Below are positions 23,437-34,509 of a DNA stretch of 64,000 bases, in pieces. The notes below the pieces were generated by a model, which was given only the letters and a program-made list of their open reading frames with translations, searched no databases and was not told where the DNA came from. The position numbers and the translations under genes were made by a program. The DNA is from Arion vulgaris (taxonomy: Eukaryota > Mollusca > Gastropoda > Stylommatophora > Arionidae), in contig CM036771.1 of assembly GCA_020796225.1 (NCBI GenBank), positions 29,060,176 through 29,124,175 of the forward strand. Direction: 5' to 3'. How positions within the stretch are numbered: the stretch's first letter is position 1; each line of letters begins with the position of its first letter.

Positions 23437-23655
23437 AGAGCTGTGATAGCGTAGTGGTTAGGGGACTTGCTTCATAAGTGCAAGGTCCCAGGAACAAATT
23501 ACACAGCCTTGAGTTTTTCAAACCGTAAAATATTTCAAGTCTGCCAAACTTTGGTTGTGTGCCACCAAAATACTGGGAAATAAAGGCGACCGGTGTGACG
23601 TTGACCCCCACCCCACCCCACCATCGTCTATGATGTGCAGTTGGTCAAAGAAAAA
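23437..23655 (+). mobile_element. tRNA-derived SINE (family 3)
   Basis: The head GAGCTGTGATAGCGTAGTGG then TTAGGGGACTTGC has a near-perfect A box; CTGTG can pair with CACAG at the end of the tRNA-like part. The B box is degraded. The body contains CTGGGAAATAAAGGCGACCG and TGTGACGTTGACC, matching the minus-strand copy at 50876-51162. It ends near CAAAGAAAAAA. No clear target duplication was found. Confidence 0.75.
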
Positions 23656-24507
23656 ATACATGCCTGATAGCATATTCCTCAATATATCTCATAGCATGAA
23701 AATAGTTTGTTGATTGACTTACTTTTACAACTACTTAGTTAAGTGCATTAGTGTAGCACAGATGTAGTCTTCAATATATCTGATATTGTGAGTAGTTTGT
23801 ATATATTATCAGTGTGTTATCTTCTTCATCTCTGTCCTCTTCTGTGTGCATGTTACTGATCATGTTAGATCATCGATCTTATCATTAGGATAAAGTTAGA
23901 AATATTCACATCATTATGTCATGTGACTAGCTAGAGCTTATGACAACTCTTGTTAGTTTGATGTTCCCACTATTAACCAAATGAGATGTTTGAATAAGAC
24001 CTGGTCCCTTACCTCATCCTGATAAAAAAGCATAACAGTTTGATCAGTGATTCACACAATGTAGAATTTGCTGAGATCACAACTGACAATCTATTTATGA
24101 AGTACAGTGCATGTCCCACTATTCACCACTGAAGGAAGCGCTCGGTTGAGGGTTTTAAGACAATCATTTGATTCTCTGTGTTCTATGATAATGTGTAAGA
24201 ATCAAACATTATATAACAGACAGGAAACAGAACACTTACTTAGTTAAGTGGTTAGAGCACTGGCATAGTTGTCAAGTAGTTAGGGTACTGACTTAGTTGA
24301 GCAGTGGTTTTAGTGCTATGTAGCTAAGGGCTTTGAGCACTAATGTGGTTTAGTGATTAGTACCAGGACATATTCAAGAATACTGGCATAGTCAAGGTTG
24401 GATTGGCAGTCATCAGATAATGGAGAAGGATACAGTGTTCATTTAGAAACTAACCTAGCAATGTAATCTGACATACATGTGAATGGGGAAACACATGCTT
24501 GGTTATT
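23656..24507. other. Intronic sequence, no gene recognised
   Basis: At 24240-24360 there is a loose series of AGTGGTTAGAGCACTGG-like phrases (echoed at 40555-40575), which may be decayed tRNA-like heads. Nothing else identified. Confidence 0.4.
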
Positions 24508-25160
24508 GGTTATTGAACTGACATAACACTTCGAGCACACCCATAGGTGCTCAGCAGTTTACCCGCTCATCAAGGGAGATCAATTATGTTAATTAAAAAC
24601 AGATGATTTTGCTATAAATGGATTGGTTACCGATGTCATAGCACCCTGGGCAGACCCATAGGTGCTCAGTCTCCCCCATCAAATATTGAAAGATATGCAT
24701 ATTGATGGTTCCTGTGTTTCGCTGGCTAAACACACTCCTCAAGCTCCACAAATTGCTGGATAGATTTAGTATCAATTTTAGTGTCTTCATCCAACAGATA
24801 GTTTCGAGTGATGTCCCCGCTATCCATCTATAACTGCCATGCAAGCCTGTCCACTCTCTCATTGCAGTGAACACCTGCATTGTCCAGGACAGCAGATCCA
24901 CATACCCCTCTTTAATAGGTCGTAAAGCTTGATAGACAACATCCATTCATACCACAACCTGTCATTTTGGACATTCAAAATTGAGTCGGACACAACAACA
25001 GTCCCTGTAAATGAAGTCCCAGAGAGCCACTGGAGGTCTGCAGTAATGGTTTAATTGTGGAAGTAGTTCTGCATCTGTCTTTGCAATGACCCTATCATGC
25101 AGACCAGCTATGAATCCCCAGCCGGATCTCTAACCATGGTGCACAAATCCATTCATATAT
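24508..25160 (-). mobile_element. RNase H LINE, decayed copy with doubled 3' end
   Basis: The minus strand from 25150 to 24650 follows the RNase H region of the 62551-63848 family (motifs corresponding to SGWGF..AG, TSFTGTVVVSDS, DVVYQALRPIKEG, and WTGLHGSYRWIAG), with stops. The 3' terminal phrase CACCTATGGGTCTGCCC...GGTAACCAATC is present at 24640-24700, and a second partial 3' terminus follows at 24508-24560 (GGTAAACTGCTGAGCACC on the minus strand). So two copies of the tail lie in tandem. It sits 250 bp before Rab6 terminal exon A. Confidence 0.75.
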
Positions 25161-25415
25161 GGAAAACACAGGTTAATTGTGTGATTCTTCATACCAGAAG
25201 AAGAAAATTATGAAGGATTTGTGTAACTATCTTTGAATGTATTATGATATTCCTGGAGTTCTTATAATAAATTCGGTCTTTGAAATCTTTTCATGTTCAT
25301 ACTATCTTACTATACGTACTATGTTGCTAGCTTTTGAGGCTTTATAATCAAAATTGCCCGTTTAGAAATGGTTAACTTTGTGTTATACAAACTCCTTGAC
25401 TATTTTTCCACCAAG

Positions 25416-25483
25416 TGACTGAGGTGAAGTTGAAAGAAGCTCCTGTTGAGTCCACACCCACAGAAGGAGGTTGTGCGTGCTAG
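25416..25483 (+). CDS. Rab6: Rab6 terminal exon A (tail ends EGGCAC)
   Basis: After the acceptor TTTTTCCACCAAG the exon reads (A)TG ACT GAG..., giving MTEVKLKEAPVESTP then TEGGCAC and TAG. The CAC ending is a CXC-type prenylation signal for double geranylgeranylation of Rab proteins. The KLKEAP segment aligns with IKLEKPQ of vertebrate Rab6. A canonical AATAAA lies 150 nt downstream. The exon lies between two decayed minus-strand LINE pieces (24508-25160 and 26360-26600) but is itself clean. Confidence 0.9.
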
Positions 25484-25632
25484 CTCCATTACAAAAATGT
25501 GCTTCCGTTGACAGATTTCTGGATGTTTCCGCATTACTTGATCTTCATAGTTGACTGTGTCATAAATATAATCATTCTATGGCTCTGTTATCATTTGAAT
25601 GAAAAAACTAACAGTTGATAGAAATATAGTTG

Positions 25633-25638
25633 AATAAA
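25633..25638 (+). promoter_or_regulatory. Candidate poly(A) signal for Rab6 terminal exon A
   Basis: AATAAA occurs 150 nt after the TAG of terminal exon A, on the coding strand. Its distance suits a short 3' UTR. Function is inferred from motif and position; a six-base motif also occurs by chance in AT-rich DNA. Confidence 0.4.
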
Positions 25639-25684
25639 GTACTTATTGATAGTTCAAGTTGATGGAATGAATCGTGTAATCCTG

Positions 25685-25728
25685 CTCTCTTTCTCTCTCT
25701 CTCTGTGTGTGTGTGAGGGTGTGTGTTT
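25685..25728. repeat. (CT)n/(GT)n microsatellite
   Basis: A CTCTTTCTCTCTCTCTCT tract passes directly into GTGTGTGTGTGAGGGTGTGT, just downstream of the candidate poly(A) signal of Rab6 exon A. Confidence 0.9.
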
Positions 25729-26359
25729 GCATGCTAGATCTAACTAGAGATCTAGCTTTTGCACTAATGATTACAGCTTTAGATGAGATAATATCAAAAC
25801 AGAAATGAACAAATAGTTGAGCCATAGTTGATGACTCAGTTTTTGAACTCTGACACTGCAATTTTGAAAGCATTCCACAGGGTTCACAAATTACATTTAC
25901 AGTTTTAGTAGTTACACATATTGCTTAGCTCTTTTTGTTATTGCAATAATTGAACATTTATTATAATTGATGAAATATTTGAAACTTGCTTAGTGCAAGA
26001 AATAAATAGTGGCACATCTGATATAATATTAATCTAGAACAAAATTAACTAGTTTGAACATTACCTTAGTGTCATAACCTATCCTATTTTAAAAGTTTGA
26101 GATAGCTATAAATTGTTTGTATAGTCCTTCAAATGAAATAGGTCAGTTTGACAATTGTGTAGTGCAGATTTAGACTAGTCCCTAAAAACCTGAAGATATC
26201 TTGAAAACAGTTTGAAGTATAAGATATCTGACTGATTGATAAATAGGAACATTATAATTACACTTGGATGAATGAACCACCTGTACTCCGGTCTCTACCT
26301 ACACAGAAAGATCTCAGTGGCAGTGCACAAATTCCCTAGTGCCTGTGAGGATCTCTGAT
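25729..26359. other. AT-rich intron, no gene recognised
   Basis: Sequence between Rab6 exon A's 3' region and the next LINE piece. At 26240-26330 it weakly resembles 55385-55500 (CTCCG...CTTTGTCAC/ACCTACACAGGAAGATCTCAG), suggesting a diverged dispersed repeat. Confidence 0.35.
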
Positions 26360-26600
26360 GTAATATTTGATGATTGTGATTTAGTGTCTTCATCCAACAG
26401 GAAATTTCCAAGAAACTGAGGGATGTTCCCGCTATCCATCTATAACTCTCATGCAAGCCTGTCCACTCTCTCATTGCAGCGAACACCCGCATGTCCTGGA
26501 CAGTAGATCCACATACACCTCTTTAATAGGAGGTTGGAAAGCTTGAAAGATGACATCCATTCATACCACAACCTGCCCTTTTGGACCTTCAAAAACATCA
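26360..26600 (-). mobile_element. RNase H LINE, internal fragment
   Basis: The minus strand encodes broken MRVFAAMREWTGLHESYRWI-type sequence and KTLNHNHQILHQ, corresponding to the PGHAGVYGNERADRL to DTKIDVESI segment of the 39097-39858 copy. It resembles the copy at 24508-25160 closely. Confidence 0.7.
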
Positions 26601-27135
26601 ATTGAGAGTGTAACACCGATACATTGACAGTACTATTAGTTAAAATAGATTACAACACATAATGTCAAGGGAAACAAATGATATCACCATCAGCTGTACC
26701 ATTGTGGAATTAACTGTCAAAAAATCAGCAGTCTTAGACTGACCTATACTTTCTTAAATAATACTCAAGTTATGATAGTGTATGTAAAGAAAGAATAGGA
26801 AGATCTAGATGTGACCCTTATAACTTAGTTAGCTGCCTCAGGTTCCCTTAAGTTTCAAGATAGTGTGGATGTTCAGTTTACAAATGTGTAATAAAATTGT
26901 TTGTACGAAATATTATGTCATGAATGACATATTCAGGTTGAAAATAATACCAAAACAAATAAACATATTTTAGACTTATGTTATTAGACAGTTTTTCTTC
27001 ATTTTGTTCATCTTTTAATTTATATAAAATCAATATGCACGATATTTGTCAGTGCATGAAAAAAGAATATCATTAGATTAGATTATATGAAAATTAGTAA
27101 TTAAGTTGTATGATCATGTCTCACCGCTGTTCTAT
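26601..27135. other. AT-rich intron, no gene recognised
   Basis: No reading frame, repeat array or transposon signature that I could recognise. Confidence 0.4.
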
Positions 27136-27535
27136 CTCAACATGTCAGACAGTCTAAATACAAGTGAAAAAGTCATCCAATCATGTCAGATAGTCTAAAT
27201 ACTAGTGATAAAGTCATCCAATCATGTCAGATAGTCTAAATACTAGTGATAAAGTCATCCAATCATGTCATATAGTCTAAATACTAGTGATAAAGTCATC
27301 CAATCATGTCAGATAGTCTAAATACTAGTGATAAAGTCATCCAATCATGTCAGATAGTCTAAATACTAGTGATAAAGTCATCCAATCATGTCAGACAGTC
27401 TAAATACTAGTGATAAAGTCATCCAATCATGTCATATAGTCTAAATACTAGTGATAAAGTCATCCAATCATGTCAGATAGTCTAAATACAAGTGAAAAAG
27501 TCATCCAATCATGTCAGATAGTCTAAATACTATTG
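27136..27535. repeat. Minisatellite, 41-bp unit, about 9-10 copies
   Basis: The unit is TCATGTCAGATAGTCTAAAT followed by ACTAGTGATAAAGTCATCCAA. Units are nearly identical; the variants are CAGACAGTC, CATATAGTC and ACAAGTGAAAAAG. The ACAAGTGAAAAAG variant occurs near both array ends, as expected if the array grew from the middle. Confidence 0.97.
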
Positions 27536-29356
27536 TCACGCTCTGCCAGAACACATTTCTAGCAACATTTTTCCAAATGGAGTGATCTTGGAAATATGCC
27601 TATAACTTTAGTTCCATGTAAGCTAGATTTATTCTGTTGGCATCAAAATATGCAGAATTAAATTCTGAACAATGTGATAATAAATAGTTATATTTGTAAA
27701 TTAGTATTTATTTAGTAAATTATTGTTGTATTTCATTTTATTGAAAAAAATCAAATAAAATGCTATCATTGTCTGTGAAATTATAAACATGAAACACTGT
27801 GTGTGTTTAATTGAACTTTGAAACAAATCCATGGCTTGTTCGGCACTTTAACGCGTAGAGGACAAATACCTTCTGTAACTAAACTTTTCACACGAAAATT
27901 CACTTTTTTCGTAACAGGAAAATATCTTTGCGAATAAAACTATTTCTAAATAATCAAAAACAAATTCTGCCATGCTGTATATTATATGAATGAAATGGGA
28001 GTTATCTGCCCATTGAATTCTGTAAACAAAAACAGTGTCGGACGTATAGTAGGTGAACAGTGAAACAAAACGTGCATGGACCCAAATTAGACGTTGGCAG
28101 CATGTTTTGGCATAATGAGAGAACTGTTTTCTATGTTGGGAGCGTCGACTGGACGCAATGAGTTAAGCTTAGTTGGTTGCCCTCTGTATTTGATTAACTT
28201 TCTAGTTTCTGTGTGTATGTGGATGTTTTGAATGTGATATTGTTTGTATTTGGTGTTGTTTCCCATGTGACATCCTGTAGTGACAGTTATATCATTCAAT
28301 CAAAAGTCAAAGTAGCCAGGTAAGTACTAGCAACTGCTAAACATTTTCTTAGAGATGTCCATTTTTAGCAGTATCAAATATTGCAAACACATGTCACATA
28401 TGCAATTTTTTCCACATTATTTGCTCTGTTGTTTGTGTTTTCTAGTCTTCCAGTCTCTCTGTTTTATTTTATTTGCATAGCATGTTACTCATAGTTTTTA
28501 AATATTATGTGGGTCCATTATTTTATATGTTGTATGGGAGACATATAGCACATACAATATTGAACGGTTAAACATGTTTAAACTAGCTATCATATTAAAT
28601 ATACAAAGGTTGGCTTTAAGTGCTATGTTTGTATGTTGTCACAGTTTGGAGCAAAGTTACAATATCTGCACCTTTCTGCCCAACATCCATTTTCAGTACA
28701 TCATTTTTAGGGTTGCATTTGTCATTCCTATCTCTGATTGCTTAGCTAGACTGCAGTCTTGCAGCATGTTACCAGGACCATCATGTGGAGGTAAAGTACA
28801 GTCTTGGTCAGCCCTAGTTTACTGACACTTGATTTCTGTCATCTCATTTACTACAACTCTTAGACCATCAGTTTGATTTGATGCTGTTTATTTGTTCATA
28901 ATGGTCAATATGTCATAATATAAGAGAGAGAAGACATGGTCCATGGTTGAAACAGTGGGCCTCAGCTGATGACTACCTGTTAGTCTAGAGAGATAATGAA
29001 TGTAGAGACTATATAGAAGTTTTGTTATGAGTTGCTGCTACCCTCTTTGGCATGTTTTATATCAGAGATGTAACGGAGTCTGTCTTCACCAGATCTCAGA
29101 CCAGTATTCAGAGCCTGCTTCCTCATGGTACAGTTTATATCAGCGAGATACCTGAGTCTAGCTTCTAGACCTGTGGTAATTATGTTTTCAAATCATAGAT
29201 TTCCAACATATGTGTCCTTGGTACATGACCAGACCTTGTCAAAGTGGGAGTTTTCACACCTCACAGCATTGCACATCCCTCAAGGAGGAGTAAAGCATCC
29301 TGGGTATACAAGCAATCTCTGCATAACCTCCCCATAAGAGATAATTAGTGTTGTCA
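27536..29356. other. Long intronic stretch, no gene recognised
   Basis: AT-rich sequence. A possible piggyBac-type end (TTAA followed on the minus strand by CTCATTGCGTCCAGTCGACG) lies at 28144-28166, with a TTAA at 27848-27851 as a possible partner, but the two ends do not match well. Short frames here look random. Confidence 0.35.
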
Positions 29357-29908
29357 AGTCTATCTGCTCATTATTTGATGGTGCATGAACTCAACAAGAA
29401 GTCTATCAATTCATTATTTGATGGTGCATGAACTCAACAAGAAGTCTATCAATTCATTATTTGATGGTGCATGAACTCAACAAGAAGTCTATCAATTCAT
29501 TATTTGATGGTGCATGAACTCAACAAGAAGTCTTATCAATTCATTATTTGATGGTGCATAAACTTAACAAGAAGTCTATCAATTCATTATTTGATGGTGC
29601 ATGAACTCAACAAGAAGTCTATCAATTCATTATTTGATGGTGCATGAACTCAACAAGAAGTCTTATCAATTCATTATTTGATGGTGCATGAACTCAACAA
29701 GAAGTCTATCAATTCATTATTTGATGGTGTATGAACTCAACAAGAAGTCTATCAATTCATTATTTGATGGTGCATGAACTCAACAAGAAGTCTTATCAAT
29801 TCATTATTTGGTGGTGCATGAACTCAACAAGAAGTCTATCAACTCATTATTTGATGGTGCATGAACTCATCATCATCTCATTATTTGATGGTGCATGAAC
29901 TCACCAAG
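29357..29908. repeat. Minisatellite, 43-44 bp unit, left part
   Basis: About 12 copies of a unit containing TCATTATTTGATGGTGCATG followed by AACTCAACAAGAAGTCTATCAA. The array is interrupted at 29908 by a 5.4-kb LINE and resumes at 35335. The copies beside the break use CTCACCAAG in place of CTCAACAAG. Confidence 0.97.
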
Positions 29909-30049
29909 GGGGTCAAAGGCTCATGGTGGCAACATGTGCCAGGGTTAGTGAAGGGTTAGCTAACCAAGACCCTGCCCTCTACCTCCAAGTGGTGACTCTG
30001 GAAACAGACTCAGGTTCCAGTCTGGCTAAAGGGGGCAGGGATCGGAGAG

Positions 30050-30595
30050 ACCTACAGGTAGTGGTAGTAGTGAAAATACGGAAAAAGCAATTATAGGGGC
30101 CAAAAATCCCTGAACAAGCACGCATCTCCTGGCCGATGTCCGATAAAATAGGCCCAAGTTCAAAAGTACGATGCAGCAGCGTACGAGCGCCCGCGAACAA
30201 AACGGGGGTAGTGCAAACACGGAAAAGCAATGGGCCGAAAATCCCTGAAAAATGCACACATTTCCAGGCCGAAGTTTGCCAAAATATGCACACGTTCAAA
30301 AGAAGTATGAAACAATAGAGTACAAGCATCCAGAATAAAACAGTGGTGGAAGGGCACACACTGAAAAGCAATGGTGTCGGAAATCCCTGAACGATGCACA
30401 CATTTCCTGGCCGAAGTCTGATAAAATATTCCCAAGCACAAAAAAGAAGTATGAAACAGCACAGAACAAGCGTCCTCGAACAAAACAGTGGCGGTAGTGC
30501 AAACTCGGAAAAGCAATGCATGGGCCGGAAATCTCTGAACAACACACACCTTTCCTGGCCAAGTCTGATAAAATATGCCCACAAAAGCCTAGACT
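30050..30595 (+). repeat. LINE-2 leader monomers, about 145 bp, roughly 4 copies
   Basis: Successive units run AAATCCCTGAAC, CACACATTTCCTGGCCGAAG, TCTGATAAAATAT, AGAAGTATGAAACAGC, AACAAAACAGTGGCGGTAGT and GGAAAAGCAATG, beginning near 30103, 30240, 30383 and 30527; the last is partial. Tandem monomers in a LINE leader commonly act as promoter units in other LINEs; that role is only inferred here. The antisense strand stays open for nearly 300 codons across the monomers, which I regard as a by-product. Confidence 0.85.
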
Positions 30596-31689
30596 TGAAG
30601 TGAAACTCGGCGCATGCCCACATGAATATCTTGGTCGTATCAGCTTCCCAGCAGATGGGAAAGGCAGCATGCGAAGGGATGAGAGGTGCATTCTGAGCTG
30701 CGAAACCCGGAGTCATGAGCGTAAAATGGGCAGCGTGCCGTGGCACTCCCGATGCACGGTAAGTGTGGTACATCAGGTGACGGTGGCACAAGGGAAGATT
30801 GCGAAAAAACTCCGTATATGTGGCCGAGCGCGGATTAAGATACTGGGTAAAGTTGGCCAAGCGAAAAACCCAAAGTTACGTTCTAGCGCCTTACGAAACT
30901 GCCCTCCCTGAGACAGCCGGGCAGGGTACGATTGCTCACGTAATTAACATCCTCGGAAATATCAGGGCGGGTGATGAACGGCGAGTGCAAAACCCAAAGT
31001 TGCGCTGATAGCGCCATATGAAACGACCCATACATTACAATGTGCGTGGCCCCAGCCCAGGGTTTCCCGGATCAAAGGAAACGACAGAGCCAACGTAAAT
31101 TGCCTAGTGTCGACCCGAGCGTCCATAAAACGTCCTAGGACTCTGCTCTCTTCATAGGGAACCACTGCTGCCTTGTACTTTAGGTTGGGGACAACCAAAG
31201 GTTAGCGGAGTAAACCGCAAACAAAACTGGACGGTAGGCAAACCAAACAGTCAATTAACAAAACAGGTAAAGCTGGGCGGATGACGCTCATCAGCCCGGG
31301 AGGGCAGGTCGTCTAAGGGTCGCTGCCCTGAAAGAAAATAGCAACCTGCTGCCTTGTGGGTTCTGGCTGGGACAGAACCCAGTAAACGTTAGTTGAAATC
31401 GGACACACGGCCGAAAGACAAGCAACTGAGATCCAATTGGCACTGAAAGTTGTGATGTAGCTGCCCATGCTAAGGCCGCATGAACCAAATTTTATCATGA
31501 ATATTTTAAATTTAGAATCTCGATATGGCGCTACGCCTGGGGAGTTCCGTCGGGCAGGACGAGTGCCGGGCCCCATGCCTCGAAGGGCCCGTTTTTTGCT
31601 ACCGACGGCCCCGTCCTCCAACTCGGCAAAGCAGCGAGCGAGGCCCACGGGAAAAAGCTACTGGTTCAATACGGCAAAGTACAGGCCAG

Positions 31690-32345
31690 CGGACGATTAA
31701 ACATTATGCAATGGAATGCCGAAGGTATTCATCACAAAAAGCAAGCACTCGCAATAAGACTTGCAGAAGACGAAATTGATGTGTGCATACAAAGAACCCA
31801 TCTAAATGCACAACATAGATTCGGGATCAGAGGTTAGCAAACCTTCAGACTAGACAGAAGGACACAAGGGTAGAGTCCTCACCCCAGTACGGAACGGAAT
31901 TCCAGCAAAGCAAGTGGATGTAACCGCAGGAAGCGCAGGCACTGCAGAGATCATAGGCGTCCTAATTACATGTGAAGAAATGCAGATTCTTCTGTATAAC
32001 TTATACTGCCCAAGTGACATCTCGATGCAATGAGTATCAATGATACAGCAATGATACAATGGTCGGCGATTTCAACAGCCACTCAGAAAGATGGGGCTAC
32101 CTCAAACGAACATCAGAGGTGCAGAAGTGGAAGACTGGGAAATAGAGAACAACCTGTTCCTCATCAATGCCCCAGATGACCTGCCAACCTTCTACTCAAG
32201 AAGGTGGCATACGACTAGCACCCCCGATTTGGCCTTCACAACAAGTGACCTCTCCACAAAAACATTACGCACGGTCACAAAGCAACTCGGTGATAGTGAC
32301 CATAGGCCCGTCAAACTACAAGTAGACCTAAAATTTGTACCTGAG
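31690..32345 (+). pseudogene. LINE-2 endonuclease domain, broken
   Basis: Begins LNIMQWNAEGIHHKKQALAI and IDVCIQRTHLNAQHRFGIRG (QET motif changed to QRT), then loses frame; VEDWEIENNLFLINAPDD, TTSTPDLAFTTSDL and LGDSDHRPVKLQVD are in another frame. These are the catalytic motifs of apurinic-type LINE endonucleases. At least three frame breaks are visible around 31835-32090. Confidence 0.85.
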
Positions 32346-32435
32346 CCAAAAATGTGGTTGCCACGATAGAATTACAAAAAAGCAAATTGGAAACAGTACG
32401 GGGCACTGACATATGCCAATGTTGAGCGCATCAAC

Positions 32436-34050
32436 ATGCATGAAAAGAAACAAATGCGATCCGTGGCAAGGGAACTCTCACAAGTAATCCTGAAAGCGGC
32501 ACGGGAAACCATTCCTCGAGGCGCACAGAAGGATTACAAGCCATACTGGACAGCAGAGGTTCAGAAGCTTGAAAACGACCTTGAATTGGCAAGGAGTGAG
32601 GCAGAACAGGCACAGTCAGTAATGACCAATACTGCTGACAAGGCGGCAGCAGCTAAGTACAAGCGGGAGGTCAGACGATCAGCACGACAGAGTTGGGTTG
32701 ATAAGACCGAATCCCTGAACCTTGATAAGGACGGCCACAAATTGTGGAAGCTTGCAAAAGTGCTGAGTGATGAAAACACCAGCCAACCCCCAATAGTCCT
32801 CGAACAAGACAAAAAGATGTCCTTGGGAAGGGACGCCGCAAACATTCTAATGCAAAAATATGCCGAAGTCAGCAGAGTAAGCATAGCAAAAGAAAAAGTC
32901 GATGACACAAAGAGAAAAGCTAGAGCCCTCCAAGGTGAGCCAAGAAAAGCCGATAGTCACCTAACGGATACATTTACCAGTAACGAGTTGGAAGAGGCAT
33001 TAAGGGCTCAATCTCGAAAGTCGCCCGGAAAGGATGGGATCACAAACGAAATGCTTAAAAACTTGGGTACTAGAGCAAAGGCAGCTCTACTGGCCGTCCT
33101 AAACATGTCGTGGAGGACAAGCATAGTACCACAAGAATGGAAGGAAGCGATCATGGTACCCATCCTAAAACCAGGAAAAACAAACTCGATCCGGCGAGTT
33201 ACAGACCAATAAGCCTCCTAAGTTGCACGGGCAAACTTATGGAACGCATGGTAAACAAACGGCTATCTTGGAAAGCAAAGGGCTTCTCATGGCACAACAG
33301 GAAGGCTTTCGGAAGCACCGATCTACAGAAGATCAAGTAACTTATCGCCCAGGAAATCGAGGATGGTTTCGAAGAAAAGAAACAGACACTGGCAACTTTG
33401 GTTTGATACAGTCTGGAAGGCAGGGCTACGACTGAAACTCCTCACCCTCGGGATTAAGGGAAGAATGTACAAATGGCTTGATAGATACCTAGAGAACAGA
33501 TCAGCAAGGGTTCAAGTTCAGGGGTACACTAGCAAGAAGGCCACATTAGAGTAAGGAGTCCCCCAAGGAGGAGTGCTCTCACCAACTCTTTCTAATCTTT
33601 GTCAATGACATAGCAACATGCCTACCAAAGCGAATACACTCTGCTGTGTATGCCGACGACCTGGCAATATGGACGAAGGAAGAGTCAATGCCCATAGCAA
33701 CAAATCGACTGCAAGTTACGCTAAATAACTTGGAAGTGTGGTAAAAAAAAGTGAAATATGAATATAAATCCTTCAAAAACAACTTACACTGTGTTCTCCC
33801 AGAACAACCAGAATCACAAAATTCAGCTTAAAGTCAATGGGCAAGATCTTCCAGAAAGCAAGACCCCATTGTACCTTGGAGTCACACTCGATCGAAAAAT
33901 GACTTGGTACCTTCAAATTGAAAATGCTACGGCAAAAGTGAGACATAGGCTCACGATGATGCGCAAACTCGCAGGCTCCACGTGGGAGCAAACACCAGAG
34001 TCCTCAAAACACTCTACTCTGGAAGAGTGCGACCGGTCCTGAAGTACGGA
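32436..34050 (+). pseudogene. LINE-2 reverse transcriptase, broken
   Basis: The first frame (32436-33212) holds the pre-RT linker (SWVDKTESLNLDKDGHKLWK) and the fingers (SPGKDGITNEMLKN, WKEAIMVPILKPGK). A frameshift at about 33185 moves to PASYRPISLLSCTGKLMERM, and another to FDTVWKAGLRLKLL (first catalytic Asp retained), then VPQGGVLSPT and the palm AVYADDLAIWTKEESM at about 33640-33680. The thumb follows (NPSKTTYTVFSQNN, LYLGVTLDRKMTW) up to about 34040. All RT motifs are present but spread over three frames. Confidence 0.9.
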
Positions 34051-34509
34051 GCATTGCAGTGTGGATTAGTGCATCCAACAAGCAATTCGCCAAAGTGTGC
34101 AATAGTCAAAATTGTGCAATACGCATTATCACAGGAGCCATGAAATCCACGCCCATCAAGGCGATGGAAACAATCACAGGCATCCAACCAATGGCAGATC
34201 AAAGGGACAGAAAAGTCTTGGTATTAGCGGAAACACTTAAACGGCTTGATTCCCAGCCTATGTACGAAAGAATGAACGGATTCGGAGGGGGCAGGATACA
34301 GAGGACCAGCTTCGCAAAAAACGTTAAAGCACTGACCGTAGACCATCTGGTCCTAGCAAACTGCAAAGCCAATTCAATCCCAGCAACCGATAAGTGCCCG
34401 CCGTGGAAAACCAAAATGCAGGAACTAAGGAATCAATCCCAGGACACTGAAAAAGGGCAGCAAGAAAACTTCGAGAGAAGAGCAGACACAGAAAAACACA
34501 TATCGACAG

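Noticed and set aside
27136..27535. 41-bp repeats as a CRISPR-like array
   Set aside because: Whole 41-bp unit repeats without variable spacers; a minisatellite.
27848..28166. A second piggyBac-type MITE between TTAA sites
   Set aside because: The right end resembles a piggyBac terminus but the left end does not match it, so the element cannot be supported.
28087..28299. 70-codon minus-strand frame as a gene
   Set aside because: No domain, no homologous frame, and composition like the surrounding AT-rich intron.
28270..28320. A third Rab6 terminal exon (TG after AG, open for about 11 codons)
   Set aside because: It lacks any CXC prenylation motif and similarity to the two real terminal exons.
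29357..29908. Regularly spaced repeats as a possible CRISPR array
   Set aside because: Units are contiguous with no unique spacers, no cas genes occur, and the DNA is clearly eukaryotic with spliced exons.
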